This document shows, one piece after another, positions 20,888-31,510 of a DNA stretch of 64,000 nt. Below the pieces are notes generated by a model that worked only from the letters and a program-made list of their open reading frames with translations, was not told where the DNA came from and searched no databases. Location: assembly GCF_900215485.1 (NCBI RefSeq), contig NZ_OCMZ01000002.1, forward strand, positions 1,116,001 through 1,180,000, given 5' to 3'. The DNA comes from Nitrosovibrio sp. Nv4. GTDB taxonomy: Bacteria > Pseudomonadota > Gammaproteobacteria > Burkholderiales > Nitrosomonadaceae. The first letter of the stretch is position 1. The number at the start of each line of letters is the position of its first letter. The position numbers and the translations under genes are program-made.

Positions 20888-22585
20888 TTGAAAGAAAACC
20901 CTGCAACTGGTTCCAACGCGCCAACCGCTTCCAACTTTATCCGCAGCATCATCGAGGAAGACAACCAGTCCGGCAAATGGAATGGGCGCGTGGAAACCCG
21001 TTTTCCACCTGAACCCAACGGCTATCTGCACATTGGCCATGCCAAAAGCATTTGCCTCAATTTTGGCCTTGCCCGCGATTATAACGGCATTTGCCATCTG
21101 CGCTTCGATGACACAAATCCCGAAAAAGAAGAACAGGAATATGTCGATTCAATACTTGAATCGGTGAGATGGCTTGGTTTTGATTGGGGCGAGCACCTTC
21201 ATTATGCTTCCGACTATTTCGATAAATTATACGAGTTTGCCGAGTACCTCATCAAACAGGGGAAAGCATACGTGGACAGCCTCACTGCCGAGGAAATCCG
21301 CGCGTTGCGCGGCACGTTAATCGAGGCGGGCGAGAACAGCCCCTACCGCGAACGCTCTATCGACGAAAATCTTGACCTGTTCCGTCGCATGAAATCGGGA
21401 GAGTTTCCTGACGGCGCTCACGTTCTGCGCGCCAAGATCGACATGACTTCTCCCAACATTAATCTGCGCGACCCCGTCATATACCGTATCCGTCATGCTT
21501 ATCATCACCGTACGGGCAATAAATGGTGTATTTACCCAATGTACGACTACACGCATTGCATTTCCGATGCGCTGGAGAAAATCACCCACTCCCTTTGCAC
21601 ACTGGAATTCGAGGATCACCGTCCGCTCTACGACTGGACATTGAATCAATTGGCGGACATTGTTCGCTGCCACCCCCAGCAGATCGAATTTGCACGGTTG
21701 AATCTCACCTATACTGTCATGAGCAAGCGCAAGCTGAACGAATTGGTTGAGGGCGATTTCGTCGATGGCTGGGATGATCCACGCATGAATACGCTGGCCG
21801 GAGTCCGGCGCAGGGGCTACACGCCAGAATCCATCCGCCTTTTTGCCGAACGCATCGGTGTCAGCAAAGCCGATTCATGGATAGACATGAACGTACTGGA
21901 AGACTGCCTACGCGAAGACCTGAACGAACGTGCCCACCGGCGTGTGGCCGTTCTGGAGCCATTGAAGGTCGTTATCGATAATTATCCGGAAAATCGAGAA
22001 GAGGACTGCCTCGCTCCCAACCATCCGCAAAAGCCGGAGCTGGGCAATCGCATTTTGCCCCTGTCGAAAGTACTCTATATCGAACGCAGCGATTTCATGG
22101 AAACCCCCTCCAAGGGCTACTTCCGTCTTTCGCCCGGCGCGGAAGTCAGGTTGCGTTATGCGTATATCGTAAAGTGTGTCGAGGTCGTGAAAGACGCCAA
22201 CGGGGAAGTCGTGGAAATTCACTGTACCTATGATCCGGGCAGCAAGAGCGGGACGGCGGGAGCCGACAAACGTAAGATCAAGGGTAATATTCATTGGCTC
22301 TCGGCGAACTACGCCCACCAGGCCGAAGTGCGGCTTTATGACCGTTTGTTTAGCCATGCCCATCCTGACGCGGGCGGGCAGGACTACAAGGCGTCCCTAA
22401 ATCCACATTCGAAGAAAATTATCACCGCTCATGTGGAGCCATCACTCACTCGGGCTCAACCGGAGGATCGCTTCCAATTCGAGCGCCACGGTTATTTCAT
22501 CGTGGACCTCAAGGATACAAAATCGGGAAAGCCGGTATTCAATCGTGCGGTAACACTAAGGGATTCATGGGGAAAAACTTTATGA
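20888..22585 (+). CDS. glnS: Glutaminyl-tRNA synthetase
   Basis: 565 residues, class I. HIGH motif in [12 protein letters not shown]; the KMSKS equivalent is [12 protein letters not shown]; the C-terminal beta-barrels bind the anticodon. It charges tRNA-Gln directly. The start is TTG at 20888 with GGAGAGG five bases upstream; the N-terminus then has the typical [11 protein letters not shown] segment. A rare start codon may lower its expression. Confidence 0.95.
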   Translation: MKENPATGSNAPTASNFIRSIIEEDNQSGKWNGRVETRFPPEPNGYLHIGHAKSICLNFGLARDYNGICHLRFDDTNPEKEEQEYVDSILESVRWLGFDWGEHLHYASDYFDKLYEFAEYLIKQGKAYVDSLTAEEIRALRGTLIEAGENSPYRERSIDENLDLFRRMKSGEFPDGAHVLRAKIDMTSPNINLRDPVIYRIRHAYHHRTGNKWCIYPMYDYTHCISDALEKITHSLCTLEFEDHRPLYDWTLNQLADIVRCHPQQIEFARLNLTYTVMSKRKLNELVEGDFVDGWDDPRMNTLAGVRRRGYTPESIRLFAERIGVSKADSWIDMNVLEDCLREDLNERAHRRVAVLEPLKVVIDNYPENREEDCLAPNHPQKPELGNRILPLSKVLYIERSDFMETPSKGYFRLSPGAEVRLRYAYIVKCVEVVKDANGEVVEIHCTYDPGSKSGTAGADKRKIKGNIHWLSANYAHQAEVRLYDRLFSHAHPDAGGQDYKASLNPHSKKIITAHVEPSLTRAQPEDRFQFERHGYFIVDLKDTKSGKPVFNRAVTLRDSWGKTL

Positions 22586-22896
22586 TGGCCGATTTTGCAG
22601 CACGGAACCGGGGGTATTACGCAACACTTTTACTCCATTTTCTGTTTTAGGTACTATCATACGAATTCGATGTAGCGAATTTCCTTTAAAATACGCTTCC
22701 CTTTCACACATTTTTTCGCTAGCATAGTAAAAGTAAAAAATACGCGGATATCAGACGCGCGGCATAGCAAAAACATATAATTTCTGGTATTTTTGCATAC
22801 CTACCTCAACTGTTTTGGTTTTCCAATCTGTCGCATCAATGCAACCCTGCCCTCGCGGGCATTAGCCGAATTATACTCAACTTGAATGAGAGCCCC
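22586..22896. other. glnS-trxA spacer
   Basis: 311 bases, AT-rich, with no gene. It should hold the trxA promoter. No clear terminator with a U-run was found after glnS. Confidence 0.4.
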
Positions 22897-23223
22897 ATGA
22901 GCCAGCATATCCATTACGTTTCCGATGGAACATTTGAAGCCGAAGTATTGCAGTCAGCCGTGCCTGTGCTAGTTGACTACTGGGCGGAGTGGTGCGGGCC
23001 ATGCAAGATGATAGCGCCGATTCTTGATGAGGTTGCAAAGGAATATGGAGACCGGCTGAAAATAGCAAAACTGAACATTGACGAAAATCAGGCTACGCCA
23101 CCAAAATATGGCATTCGCGGTATCCCCACTCTTATGCTGTTCAAGAATGGTAATATCGAGGCAACCAAGGTTGGCGCTTTATCAAAATCCCAGCTCACCG
23201 CTTTTATTGACAGTCATATCTAA
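22897..23223 (+). CDS. trxA: Thioredoxin 1
   Basis: 108 residues with the [10 protein letters not shown] active site and the cis-Pro in [11 protein letters not shown]. It reduces cytosolic disulfides, including ribonucleotide reductase and PAPS reductase. The ATG at 22897 has GAGAG just upstream and gives the family-length protein; the frame also has an upstream TTG at 22882. It precedes rho, the standard pairing in proteobacteria. Confidence 0.96.
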   Translation: MSQHIHYVSDGTFEAEVLQSAVPVLVDYWAEWCGPCKMIAPILDEVAKEYGDRLKIAKLNIDENQATPPKYGIRGIPTLMLFKNGNIEATKVGALSKSQLTAFIDSHI

Positions 23224-23377
23224 AACAGCTAATCTGATAACTATCCGCCTCCCCAAGCGCTCCGATTAGATTCCGGTTCGATTAGATTCACCGCTTAATT
23301 CTCGTTCGGCCCCATCAGTTTTTCCCAACGTTTGCTGACGCTTTACGTCCCTGTTCTTCACCCACGAGCTCCATTCA

Positions 23378-24637
23378 ATGCACTTATCCGACCTCAAAAA
23401 CTTCCATGTTACTGAACTGGTAGAGATGGCTATCGCCAATGAAATAGACGGCGCCAACCGTCTGCGAAAACAGGATCTGATTTTCGCGCTACTGAAAAAC
23501 CAGGCGCGCAAGGGCGAAAGTATTTTCGGCGAGGGCACTCTGGAGGTTTTGCAGGATGGTTTCGGCTTTCTGCGCTCTCCGGATACTTCATATCTGGCGG
23601 GACCCGATGACATCTATGTCTCTCCCAGTCAGATAAGACGCTTCAACCTGCATACCGGCGATTCGATTGAAGGAGAAATTCGCACTCCCAAGGATGGCGA
23701 GCGCTATTTCGCGCTGGTCAAGGTGGACAAGGTCAATAGCGAGCCGCCGGAACAGGCCAAGCACAAGATACTGTTTGAAAACCTCACCCCGCTATTCCCC
23801 ACCGAACGATTGTTGCTTGAACGCGACATCAAAGCCGAAGAAAACGTCACCAGCCGCATCATCGATCTCATTGCCCCGATTGGCAAAGGACAACGCGCCT
23901 TGCTGGTGGCAAGCCCGAAGTCGGGCAAAACCGTCATGCTTCAACATATTGCCCATGCGATCGCAGCTAATCATCCCGATGTTATCCTGATGGTATTGCT
24001 GATAGATGAGCGCCCTGAAGAAGTCACAGAGATGATTCGTTCAGTCAGGGGCGAAGTGGTTTCTTCCACTTTTGACGAGCCCGCGGTGCGCCACGTGCAA
24101 GTGGCCGATATGGTGATCGAAAAAGCGAAGCGCCTGGTAGAGCATAAAAAAGATGTAGTGATACTGCTGGACTCGATTACACGACTGGCACGCGCATACA
24201 ATACGGTGGTACCGGCTTCCGGCAAAGTACTGACCGGTGGCGTTGACGCCAACGCATTGCAGCGTCCCAAACGTTTTTTTGGTGCTGCGCGAAACATCGA
24301 AGAAGGCGGCTCGCTTACCATTATCGCTACCGCGCTGGTCGACACCGGCTCGCGCATGGATGATGTGATCTATGAGGAATTCAAGGGTACCGGCAATATG
24401 GAAATCCATCTCGACCGGCGCATGGCGGAAAAACGCATTTACCCCGCAATCAATGTAAATCGCTCCGGTACCCGCAAGGAGGAGCTGCTCATCAAGCCCG
24501 ACGTATTGCAGAAAATCTGGGTGCTGCGCAAACTGCTCTACCCGATGGACGACATGGACGCAATGGAATTCCTGCTCGACAAGATCAAAGCCACAAAAAA
24601 CAATGCGGATTTCTTCGATTCGATGCGGCGGGTCTAG
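23378..24637 (+). CDS. rho: Transcription termination factor Rho
   Basis: 419 residues, hexameric RNA helicase. N-terminal helical domain ([18 protein letters not shown]), OB-fold RNA-binding with GFGFLRSPD, Walker [11 protein letters not shown], Walker [16 protein letters not shown]-loop [10 protein letters not shown], and R-loop. Length and motifs are fully standard. Confidence 0.97.
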   Translation: MHLSDLKNFHVTELVEMAIANEIDGANRLRKQDLIFALLKNQARKGESIFGEGTLEVLQDGFGFLRSPDTSYLAGPDDIYVSPSQIRRFNLHTGDSIEGEIRTPKDGERYFALVKVDKVNSEPPEQAKHKILFENLTPLFPTERLLLERDIKAEENVTSRIIDLIAPIGKGQRALLVASPKSGKTVMLQHIAHAIAANHPDVILMVLLIDERPEEVTEMIRSVRGEVVSSTFDEPAVRHVQVADMVIEKAKRLVEHKKDVVILLDSITRLARAYNTVVPASGKVLTGGVDANALQRPKRFFGAARNIEEGGSLTIIATALVDTGSRMDDVIYEEFKGTGNMEIHLDRRMAEKRIYPAINVNRSGTRKEELLIKPDVLQKIWVLRKLLYPMDDMDAMEFLLDKIKATKNNADFFDSMRRV

Positions 24638-24756
24638 CAGAGATTCATCGCAATTCTTTCCACCGAACGTATGTTGCATCCCCCTTCAGACTAGAGGATA
24701 ATACCCGGCTTTCCGCTCCAATCATGCCGGGCGGACACAGCTCAAGGACACATGCC

Positions 24757-24981
24757 ATGAAAGCAGATATTCATCCCAATTATCAGGAAATCACCGTGAC
24801 ATGTAGTTGCGGCAATACGTTCCAGACCCGTTCCACCATGGGCAAGCCCTTGCATGTCGAAGTATGCTCGGTTTGTCATCCCTTCTATACCGGCAAGCAA
24901 AAGATCGTTGATACCGCCGGGCGGGTAGAAAAATTCCGCCAGAAATACGGCAAAAAGGCGGAAAAACAACCGGCAGCTTAG
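24757..24981 (+). CDS. rpmE: 50S ribosomal protein L31, zinc-binding type
   Basis: 74 residues beginning [16 protein letters not shown]. Four zinc cysteines are seen (TCSCGN and [14 protein letters not shown]), the C+ form. The start was set by alignment, as the frame is open upstream to 24724. A strong terminator follows. Confidence 0.95.
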   Translation: MKADIHPNYQEITVTCSCGNTFQTRSTMGKPLHVEVCSVCHPFYTGKQKIVDTAGRVEKFRQKYGKKAEKQPAA

Positions 24982-25023
24982 GAATTGATTTCTAAGTTCT
25001 GATCAAGGTTGGCAGACAAAAAA

Positions 25024-25048
25024 GGGCAGCTCAAGCTGCCTTTTTTTT
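25024..25048 (+). terminator. Intrinsic terminator after rpmE
   Basis: GGCAGC-TCAA-GCTGCC, extended by an A-run before and eight T after. It lies about 45 bases after the rpmE stop and should end the rho-rpmE transcripts. The A/T flanks could let it work in both directions. Confidence 0.9.
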
Positions 25049-25086
25049 CGTCTGCATTTTTTATTTTCAGCAGTTAAAATAAATCC

Positions 25087-26568
25087 ATGAGGACTATGGC
25101 TGCATTTCAATTCATCGCTGCGCTTGGCTGTGTATATCTGCTCGGCGGTTGCGCTGTCAATCCGGTTACGGGCAGCCAGAACTTCACCCTCATGTCTGAA
25201 GCCGATGAAATGCGTAAGGGACGCGACGCTGCTGCCGAGGTCAGTAAAGCATATGGCGTTTACAATTTTCCCACGCTGCAAAATTACGTTAATGAGGTTG
25301 GACAGAAACTCGCCAAGGAAAGCCACCGGCCGGAGCTTGATTACCATTTCACAGTGGTGGATAGTCCCCAGGTAAACGCGTTTGCCCTGCCCGGCGGTTA
25401 TATTTACGTCACACGCGGCATCCTGGCATACCTTAATTCCGAAGCCGAACTCGCGGCTGTACTGGGCCATGAAATCGGTCACGTCACGGCGCGTCATAGC
25501 GTACAACAATACAGCGCCGCCACTGCCGCCAATGTTGCCGCCACTATTGGCGGTCTGGTGGCAGGAATATTCATGCCGCAAATGGGCGGACAAGTGGCGC
25601 AAGGCGTTCAAAGCCTTTTAGGGATTACGGGCAGTGCTCTCCTTTCAGGCTATGGCCGCAGCCACGAACTGGAGGCGGACCGTCTTGGCGCGGAATATCT
25701 GGCGCGAAGCGGCTACGATCCGCAAGCGATGATCAAAGTTATCGGCGTGCTCAAAAACCAGGAACTGTTCGATATTGAGGTTGCCAAGCAGGAAGGGCGT
25801 GAGCCCCACCGGTATCATGGCATTTTTGCCACTCACCCCGATAATGATACGCGCTTGCAGGAGGTGGTTGGCGAAGCGAAGCAATATGTTCAGCCAGGCG
25901 CCGTGGATGATGGACGGAAGGAATTCCTGCGCCACACCAAAGGCATGATTTTTGGCGATAGCGCCGATCAAGGGATCGTTCGAGACAATACATTTCAACA
26001 CAAGGAATTGCGATTTACGTTATCGTTTCCGCCTGAGTGGCGTATACGCAACAAACCCGATGAAGTTGTAGCGATAAGCCCTGATGGAGACGCACTGATG
26101 GTGTTGAGCCTTTTTGATAGCGTCCGCGGTTCGCCTGCTGATCTTGCCCGTGAACGCTTCCGTCTTGGACTCTCAAGTGAAGCCTCTTCAACGACCAACA
26201 ATGGCTTGCCCGTTGCCATTGTCACCTCCACTACCCAGGAAGGAATGCCATTCAAGGCGGGCGTGATTTATCACGACAACAAGGCATACCTCCTGGCCGG
26301 ACGTGGCGACTCCCCTGCTGCGTTCGACCGCCATCGTTCGGCAATTTCCAGCGCAATAGAAAGTTTTCGCGCGCTTTCAGACACGGAGAAAGAATCCATC
26401 AAGGCGCTCGAGATCGGAACTATCACTGCTACGAAAGGCTTGAGCTATGCGGAACTGGCCAGAACATCCCCCTTGGGCGTGAATGCCGAGAATTACTTGC
26501 GCCTGCTCAATGGGCAGTATCCCGAGGGCGAACCGGTTTCCGGCCAAATCATCAAAATTATCAGGTAA
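25087..26568 (+). CDS. M48-family metalloprotease, outer-membrane-anchored lipoprotein type
   Basis: 493 residues. A lipoprotein signal ends in the lipobox LLGGC (Cys at about residue 22). The zinc site is HEIGH in AVLGHEIGHVTARH, with the third ligand in HELEADRLG. C-terminal half with an LysM/BepA-type region of uncertain function (LSYAELARTSPLGVNAENYLRLLNGQYPEGE). Relatives of BepA/LoiP act on misassembled outer-membrane proteins. It is a stand-alone gene between rpmE and a convergent phosphodiesterase. Confidence 0.9.
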   Translation: MRTMAAFQFIAALGCVYLLGGCAVNPVTGSQNFTLMSEADEMRKGRDAAAEVSKAYGVYNFPTLQNYVNEVGQKLAKESHRPELDYHFTVVDSPQVNAFALPGGYIYVTRGILAYLNSEAELAAVLGHEIGHVTARHSVQQYSAATAANVAATIGGLVAGIFMPQMGGQVAQGVQSLLGITGSALLSGYGRSHELEADRLGAEYLARSGYDPQAMIKVIGVLKNQELFDIEVAKQEGREPHRYHGIFATHPDNDTRLQEVVGEAKQYVQPGAVDDGRKEFLRHTKGMIFGDSADQGIVRDNTFQHKELRFTLSFPPEWRIRNKPDEVVAISPDGDALMVLSLFDSVRGSPADLARERFRLGLSSEASSTTNNGLPVAIVTSTTQEGMPFKAGVIYHDNKAYLLAGRGDSPAAFDRHRSAISSAIESFRALSDTEKESIKALEIGTITATKGLSYAELARTSPLGVNAENYLRLLNGQYPEGEPVSGQIIKIIR

Positions 26569-26596
26569 CGCCGCATTTGGCGTCCCGTGGAAACGG

Positions 26597-27259
26597 TTAT
26601 GCGGTTTGCATCAGAAGTGGATAATCGGTAATCACGCCATCAGCGCCCTGTTGCCGGCAATCGTCATGCTCGGCTTTGGTTATCGCGCCATATACAAGGT
26701 TACGGAACCCGTCTATCGCGGCCTGCTTCAGCAGGACGCCATCCAGTACCTCGTAATCCCACACAATATGATTGATCCGGGGATTGCCATTACAGTTAAA
26801 GTCGGCCAATAGTGAACTTAGTGTTCGAGGTCGATGTGCTACCAATATGCCACAATTAATTTTAAGGGATGATGCGCAGATCGCGACCAGATCGTGACGA
26901 AAGGAGGTAACCACAATGCGGTGGCCGGCCTGATGCTTTTCAAGAACGCTCATCACGGCAGGTAATGCTTTCATGGTCTTGACCTCGACATTCCACAGGA
27001 TGCCGGGGAATTGCTCCAGCGCCTCGTCCAGGGTCGGCACCTCATAACCCGCAATTTGCTCAATTTCGCTTCGGGTAAGATCTGCCACTGCCTGGCCTGA
27101 TGCGGTAACACGGTCATGGATCAGTATCGGCAAGCCATCACGGCTAATGCGCACGTCGGTTTCAATACCGCTCGCACCAACCATTACCGCCGCCTGGAAA
27201 GCCGCCAGCGTATTTTGAGGAACCGCGGCGTGATAACCCCGGTGAGCTATTACCAACAT
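26597..27259 (-). CDS. ugpQ: Glycerophosphodiester phosphodiesterase
   Basis: 220 residues, cytosolic GDPD type with no signal peptide. Catalytic His and metal ligands are in IAHRGYHAAVPQNTLAAF, GIETDVRISRDG and ILIHDRV; WNVEVKT is the later motif. It splits glycerophosphodiesters from lipid turnover to glycerol-3-phosphate and alcohol. Confidence 0.92.
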   Translation of the reverse strand: MLVIAHRGYHAAVPQNTLAAFQAAVMVGASGIETDVRISRDGLPILIHDRVTASGQAVADLTRSEIEQIAGYEVPTLDEALEQFPGILWNVEVKTMKALPAVMSVLEKHQAGHRIVVTSFRHDLVAICASSLKINCGILVAHRPRTLSSLLADFNCNGNPRINHIVWDYEVLDGVLLKQAAIDGFRNLVYGAITKAEHDDCRQQGADGVITDYPLLMQTA

Positions 27260-27586
27260 AATTTATTCCAATATGCCTTGTCGGGCTTTAATGGATTGGG
27301 CTTCGGTCCGCTATTTAATATTATTCATGATACTTAAAAACGAACCAGCGTAAAGATCAAAGAGGCAAAATTTGATTGATCATGCCCGCCGCTTTCCATT
27401 CCCATGACTGGAAGGTCACCATACGAGGCGGCGGCGATCCAGGGGTGCATGCGTCATCTCGTAAAGACGGCTGACGATTTACCGGAGATTCTTCACGTCG
27501 CTGGTGTGGCTGTCCGCTTTGATGAGCGCGATCAAATCGCGCGAGCGGCAATGGTAGTGCTGTGCACGCTGATTGAACTGTCCGCG
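27260..27586. other. Spacer without a recognised gene
   Basis: 327 bases between ugpQ and the 607-residue gene. Frames on both strands (for example a TTG-start frame overlapping the upstream stop on the minus strand) translate to sequences without family features and cannot be supported. Confidence 0.35.
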
Positions 27587-29410
27587 TCAAAGATAGGCCT
27601 GCTCTCCGCCCAAGAACTGGACGACAAACAGCGCTGGATCAAAAAACGTCTTTGAATCCGAAGTAAGCGCTATCCAGAAGCGGATTCGTGCATCCAGGAC
27701 AGTGCCGCATTTGTCGACTGAAGCCGCTTGGTAGCGGTTTACGCATTCATCACGGATAAACCGGGCGCGGTCAATCAAAACGCCTACGCCGGTCTCGTAG
27801 ACTTTTCCGTTGCCACCCGCTACGTCCCGAACCGGCCGAAGATCCACCGCTCCGACTGCGGCAAATTCCCCGAAACGTGCCACATCGGTTAATTCGGACA
27901 AGTCTGCCGTTCGAACAACCCCTTTCCCCAAATAAGGAAGAGAAGGCCCGGTATAAATTTCGCCGATCGGAGATATGACCGGAATGCTCGCCGTGATCTC
28001 CGCAAGCAGTTGCCGATCAGTCTGAAGATGCTCCCACAGTTGATTTGCAAGCACCTCGGCGCTGTAGTCTGCCAACTGCTGCACAGTTGCTTCACCAAAT
28101 TGTTTTGCCAGTAACGCATGGATCACATAGGCCAGGACAATCTCTTTTTGCGCGCGAGCGGAGCCTAGTGCTGGATAGACCGGACAGGAGCGCTTGCCGT
28201 GCTGGGTTTCCAAAGCAGCCAGCCTCTGTAAGACCCAAGTACGTTCATTCTGCCCTTGGGCTGAAGGCTCTATGATCTTTCCGCTGCCAAGCGGCACCTG
28301 GTTGTAGCCCGTGGCTCTGCCAGTCAGTTCATCAATGGCAATCTTCGCGATGTAGCTGTCGGCATTAAACCCCATCTGAAATGCATGGGATATACAGGCA
28401 AATTGCAAGGGGGCAGTATCGCCAGTTTCCCCGCACTTCACTTTTGCGCCCACCAAAAACGCCTCTGCTGCTCGCCGCTTCTCCCAGTCGATCACCTCGT
28501 CGGAGAGATGTTGCAGATTTACCTTGACGGGTTCATATAAGGGCACAAAAAAGTCATGAGCGCGAATAACATCTTCAATAGCCGGCGGCATTCCACGCGG
28601 AACCAAAAAGTATCTCACCGGACCAAAATCCACCTGATCGCAGCCCAACAGACTTCCAGGGGTCAGAAGAATGTAACGAACTTTGGAGTCAGTATCGCTT
28701 GACGCCCGGTCCAATACCCCCAAAATTCCGTATGCCGCCAGGACCTTTGCCACCTGGTGTACATCCATCTCCTTGTGGCTCTGATGCGTCCAAACCAAAT
28801 TGGTGCCCTGACCCCCCAAAGCCGTAGTCCCTATAACCGCAACCGCTTCGACACCCGCTGTATCAGCCGCACGTTTTAGCGTCGTCAATAGCCACGGGAG
28901 CACCAGCGCCTGATCCTGCGCCGACCGCATCCCGTAAGCCATCATGGAGGCGAGGTTCGCTCCGATCACCAGAAACCTCGGCTGCTTCTTCTCAATGTAG
29001 CTATGGAATGCGGACTGTTTCCGGAATGTCTCATCGTCGACGTTGGCTACCGTAAGTCCGTCTGGGAGGATATCGAGTGACTCGGCCTCGATGCGAAGCG
29101 ATGTATCCCCACAGCGCACAATAAAAACCAGCGGGGCCTGATGCGTGACGCGGACTTCTGGTAGCGGGCCGAGAATATCCTTGAGCTTTTGCAATTGGAC
29201 CGCTACACCAGCCTCACCCGTGGCAGTGAAAAAGATTGTTTCAAGTCCCAGGTGTTCAGCTGGTCTTACTTTGCTCGGCTGCCAAAGCGTGCTCGCTCCA
29301 CCGTTAGCATGAACCCATCCCAGAACAACCTCGTGCATTATGGCGCCACCAACCAAACCAGCTCCAATAATGGCGATGCTGCTGTTATTGATTGAACGAG
29401 CCGACGGCAT
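27587..29410 (-). CDS. Large unrecognised protein with N-terminal Rossmann-type nucleotide-binding motif
   Basis: 607 residues, cytosolic (no signal or membrane segment). The N-terminus reads IAIIGAGLVGGAIMHEV, a GxGxxG dinucleotide-binding loop, with a second Rossmann-like part near FLVIGANLASMMAYGM and VEAVAVIGTTALGGQG. The C-terminal 250 residues are helical with two basic and acidic patches, and no motif I know. The composition matches neighbouring core genes, so recent import is not obvious. It may be a multi-domain NAD(P)-dependent oxidoreductase or epimerase; the substrate cannot be guessed. It lies downstream of the orphan lipoprotein gene on the same strand, 185 bases away. Confidence 0.7.
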   Translation of the reverse strand: MPSARSINNSSIAIIGAGLVGGAIMHEVVLGWVHANGGASTLWQPSKVRPAEHLGLETIFFTATGEAGVAVQLQKLKDILGPLPEVRVTHQAPLVFIVRCGDTSLRIEAESLDILPDGLTVANVDDETFRKQSAFHSYIEKKQPRFLVIGANLASMMAYGMRSAQDQALVLPWLLTTLKRAADTAGVEAVAVIGTTALGGQGTNLVWTHQSHKEMDVHQVAKVLAAYGILGVLDRASSDTDSKVRYILLTPGSLLGCDQVDFGPVRYFLVPRGMPPAIEDVIRAHDFFVPLYEPVKVNLQHLSDEVIDWEKRRAAEAFLVGAKVKCGETGDTAPLQFACISHAFQMGFNADSYIAKIAIDELTGRATGYNQVPLGSGKIIEPSAQGQNERTWVLQRLAALETQHGKRSCPVYPALGSARAQKEIVLAYVIHALLAKQFGEATVQQLADYSAEVLANQLWEHLQTDRQLLAEITASIPVISPIGEIYTGPSLPYLGKGVVRTADLSELTDVARFGEFAAVGAVDLRPVRDVAGGNGKVYETGVGVLIDRARFIRDECVNRYQAASVDKCGTVLDARIRFWIALTSDSKTFFDPALFVVQFLGGEQAYL

Positions 29411-29595
29411 GTTAGCAAGCGACCTTCTTCAAGCACCCGGTACGAAAGTAAAAAACTGGAGCGACAGCGCCTGATAACCCTGCTGTCGCAAACTTCTGCA
29501 TCTAACACACCAAATCAATTGGAGATCCATTCGATTGATCTCAAACTGTTCTGGACTGTCTATCTATGTTCTTGGTCCGCTGGCTCTAGCCGTCT

Positions 29596-30306
29596 TTAAT
29601 TGCTGGCTGGAGATGCCGTAATGGTTGCGGACCGATAATAAACTTCGCTCGCCGCCTCAAACCCAGAATCAATGCCAAATATAAGCCACAGGGCTCCCTG
29701 TGAGTCACTCCTGGCTTTGAGTGAAGCAGTACTTGTCAAGGTTTTCGACTCAAACCTTGGCTGATCGCAATCCGTATTTGTACCGGCAATGTTGCCTAGG
29801 GCGAAAGCGTCTTTCCCCCCTTGTGCCTGATTGCCCTTGTCAATATTCATCTGATATTGGCCGTCAACTATTACCGTGACCGGCTCAGTGGGGGTGGCTC
29901 CAGCCTTCAGGGTGACCGCCTCCCCCGGCGCACCGCCCACCCCAATACATCCGGCCGGAGCGTCAGTAAGAAATGTAACGCTGAAAGTAAGCAGATAATC
30001 CTGGTTGGGCCTGAATTCAGAGAATTTCTTCTTTATATAGATAAAAAGATCATCGCTTCGGTTCGTACCGGCAGTGTAGAGGCCGTAGCCCCCAAATGGC
30101 GCGGGTACCCGCCGAGGCGCAACAATGACATCATTTGGTTGTGTATCAGGCATATAGTCCGAGCGTCCTCCGGCCCAATCGGTGGAGGTTCTATTAAAAT
30201 CCTCAGCGATTTCGATCGGACCGGGCTTGACGTCTCGCCCGCCTGCGCAAGCGGTTACAAGAAACGATATGAAAAAGGTAGCAAACAACGTTTTTTTTAT
30301 ACCCAT
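29596..30306 (-). CDS. Hypothetical lipoprotein
   Basis: 236 residues. The signal peptide MGIKKTLFATFFISFLVTACAGG ends in the lipobox VTAC (Cys about residue 20). The mature part is beta-rich, with the start IEIAEDFNRTSTDWAGGRSDY and alternating strands, similar in style to secreted carbohydrate-binding or jelly-roll proteins. No catalytic motif was seen. Expected location is the periplasmic side of a membrane. The family is not recognised. Confidence 0.7.
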   Translation of the reverse strand: MGIKKTLFATFFISFLVTACAGGRDVKPGPIEIAEDFNRTSTDWAGGRSDYMPDTQPNDVIVAPRRVPAPFGGYGLYTAGTNRSDDLFIYIKKKFSEFRPNQDYLLTFSVTFLTDAPAGCIGVGGAPGEAVTLKAGATPTEPVTVIVDGQYQMNIDKGNQAQGGKDAFALGNIAGTNTDCDQPRFESKTLTSTASLKARSDSQGALWLIFGIDSGFEAASEVYYRSATITASPASN

Positions 30307-30869
30307 GTTAAATTGTCTCCTATTTGTGACCTAAAAGGACGATGTCCTAAACAAGCCAGTTGCGTCCATTTGCTTTCCATATAGAGCATGAGAAAAAAGC
30401 AAGGTAACGGGTTTCTTTATTCAGTGTAGCAAAAGCAAGTTGTTATGCATGACGAAGAAACGCGGGTAACGGATGCAATGTTTTGCGTGATGCCGGACAA
30501 TCTTCAGATCCTTGGTAAGAAACGCCGCCTGGCCGTCCAGGTCAGCCTGCGGAACTCGGCCCGCTATAACGTGTTGCTTGCATCGCAGGAGTCGAGCTAT
30601 GCGACCGGACAAGTGTTTGGGATGTCGGGCGGAGAGGGAAACCCGTAGGGCATTACAACCGATGGCCGCAAACATTAGCAGCGCGCGCCGGCCAAGACCT
30701 TGCGCATCTGTGCTGTTTCAGCACTGCCTGGCTGAGATGGTGTTTTATCAATCCAGATGATTTGGCAAGATCAGATTCCCAGACTAGCGCACCTCGCTCA
30801 AGCCGAGTATGGTGCGGCACAGAATTGGAGGCAGATAGGCAAGGTAGACGTCTTGAGGGAGACGGCTCG
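30307..30869. other. Stretch without a recognised gene
   Basis: 563 bases. Overlapping frames of 60-95 codons exist on both strands (for example 30445-30648 plus, 30421-30675 minus), but none has a good ribosome-binding site with a family match. It may hold decayed coding sequence. Confidence 0.35.
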
Positions 30870-31097
30870 CTACTTGGACCGCATTTCGCCTTTGCGCACC
30901 CACACGCCCCGCTCCTCGCAGCGCAGCAGTTCACTGCCGCTCAGCACATACTGATCAATCCGGAAGGCCACATTATTGAAATAACACACACCAACCTCCA
31001 GTTCGAGGTCAAGCGAGATATCCTCGTACTCGTCGAAGATAGGGGAGGTGTTGAGTTCGGGGTCTTGGGCACCGACTTGAGGCACATGATCGGGCAT
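30870..31097 (-). CDS. Small conserved-looking protein, possibly DUF1496-like
   Basis: 75 residues with an acidic N-terminus and a core reading GVCYFNNVAFRIDQYVLSG then ELLRCEERGVWVRK. The spacing of the two cysteines and the short beta pattern recall the DUF1496 family, but this is a by-eye resemblance only. The ATG has AGGAAAG at a good distance upstream, which supports translation. No signal peptide is visible. Function unknown. Confidence 0.55.
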   Translation of the reverse strand: MPDHVPQVGAQDPELNTSPIFDEYEDISLDLELEVGVCYFNNVAFRIDQYVLSGSELLRCEERGVWVRKGEMRSK

Positions 31098-31186
31098 GAT
31101 CTCTTTCCTTTAAAATGGACTGAAGGCTTTGTGACCGAAGGCTTTATACAAGCAAATAAAAAACGCCGGGGTCACAACGCAAGCGG

Positions 31187-31492
31187 TTATGCGAGGCCGA
31201 TGTGACACCAGCGATTCCTTTCACGCTGGTCATTAATTTCCAGGCAATTGCGCAAGCAGATTTTTAACTCGGTCGTGCAACGAAACTGGAGATCGCCATG
31301 GTAAGCCTCGCCGGTGCTGCGAGCAAGATGAATGTCGATAGCGGTAACCTGAACAGTGCCATTCTGTCCAGTATACGTAGCACCTAAAAAAGAGGTGTGT
31401 TCGATTTCGCCAATCCGCCCTTGCGCTACATCCCAAATTCGACCCCTCGCGTCGGGATGAGTCCGACAAGCTGCGAGGATGACGGATATCCA
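31187..31492 (-). pseudogene. Lipoprotein-like reading frame without a start codon
   Basis: A frame of 102 codons open from 31492 to a TAA at 31187-31189. It begins WISVILAACRTHPDARG, which looks like the end of a lipoprotein signal (LAAC lipobox), then continues as a plausible mature part (GEIEHTSFLGATYTGQNG and STGEAYHGDLQFRC). An in-frame TGA lies just before, and the only ATG pair nearby (in ATGATGG) is in another frame by one base. A single-base indel would restore an ATG start, so this is likely a damaged gene. Confidence 0.4.
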
Positions 31493-31510
31493 TCATATGG
31501 GCGCTGTACA

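Noticed and set aside
30762-31205. 147-codon plus-strand frame
   Set aside because: Antisense to the small minus-strand gene at 30870-31097, which has a better ribosome-binding site and more regular sequence.
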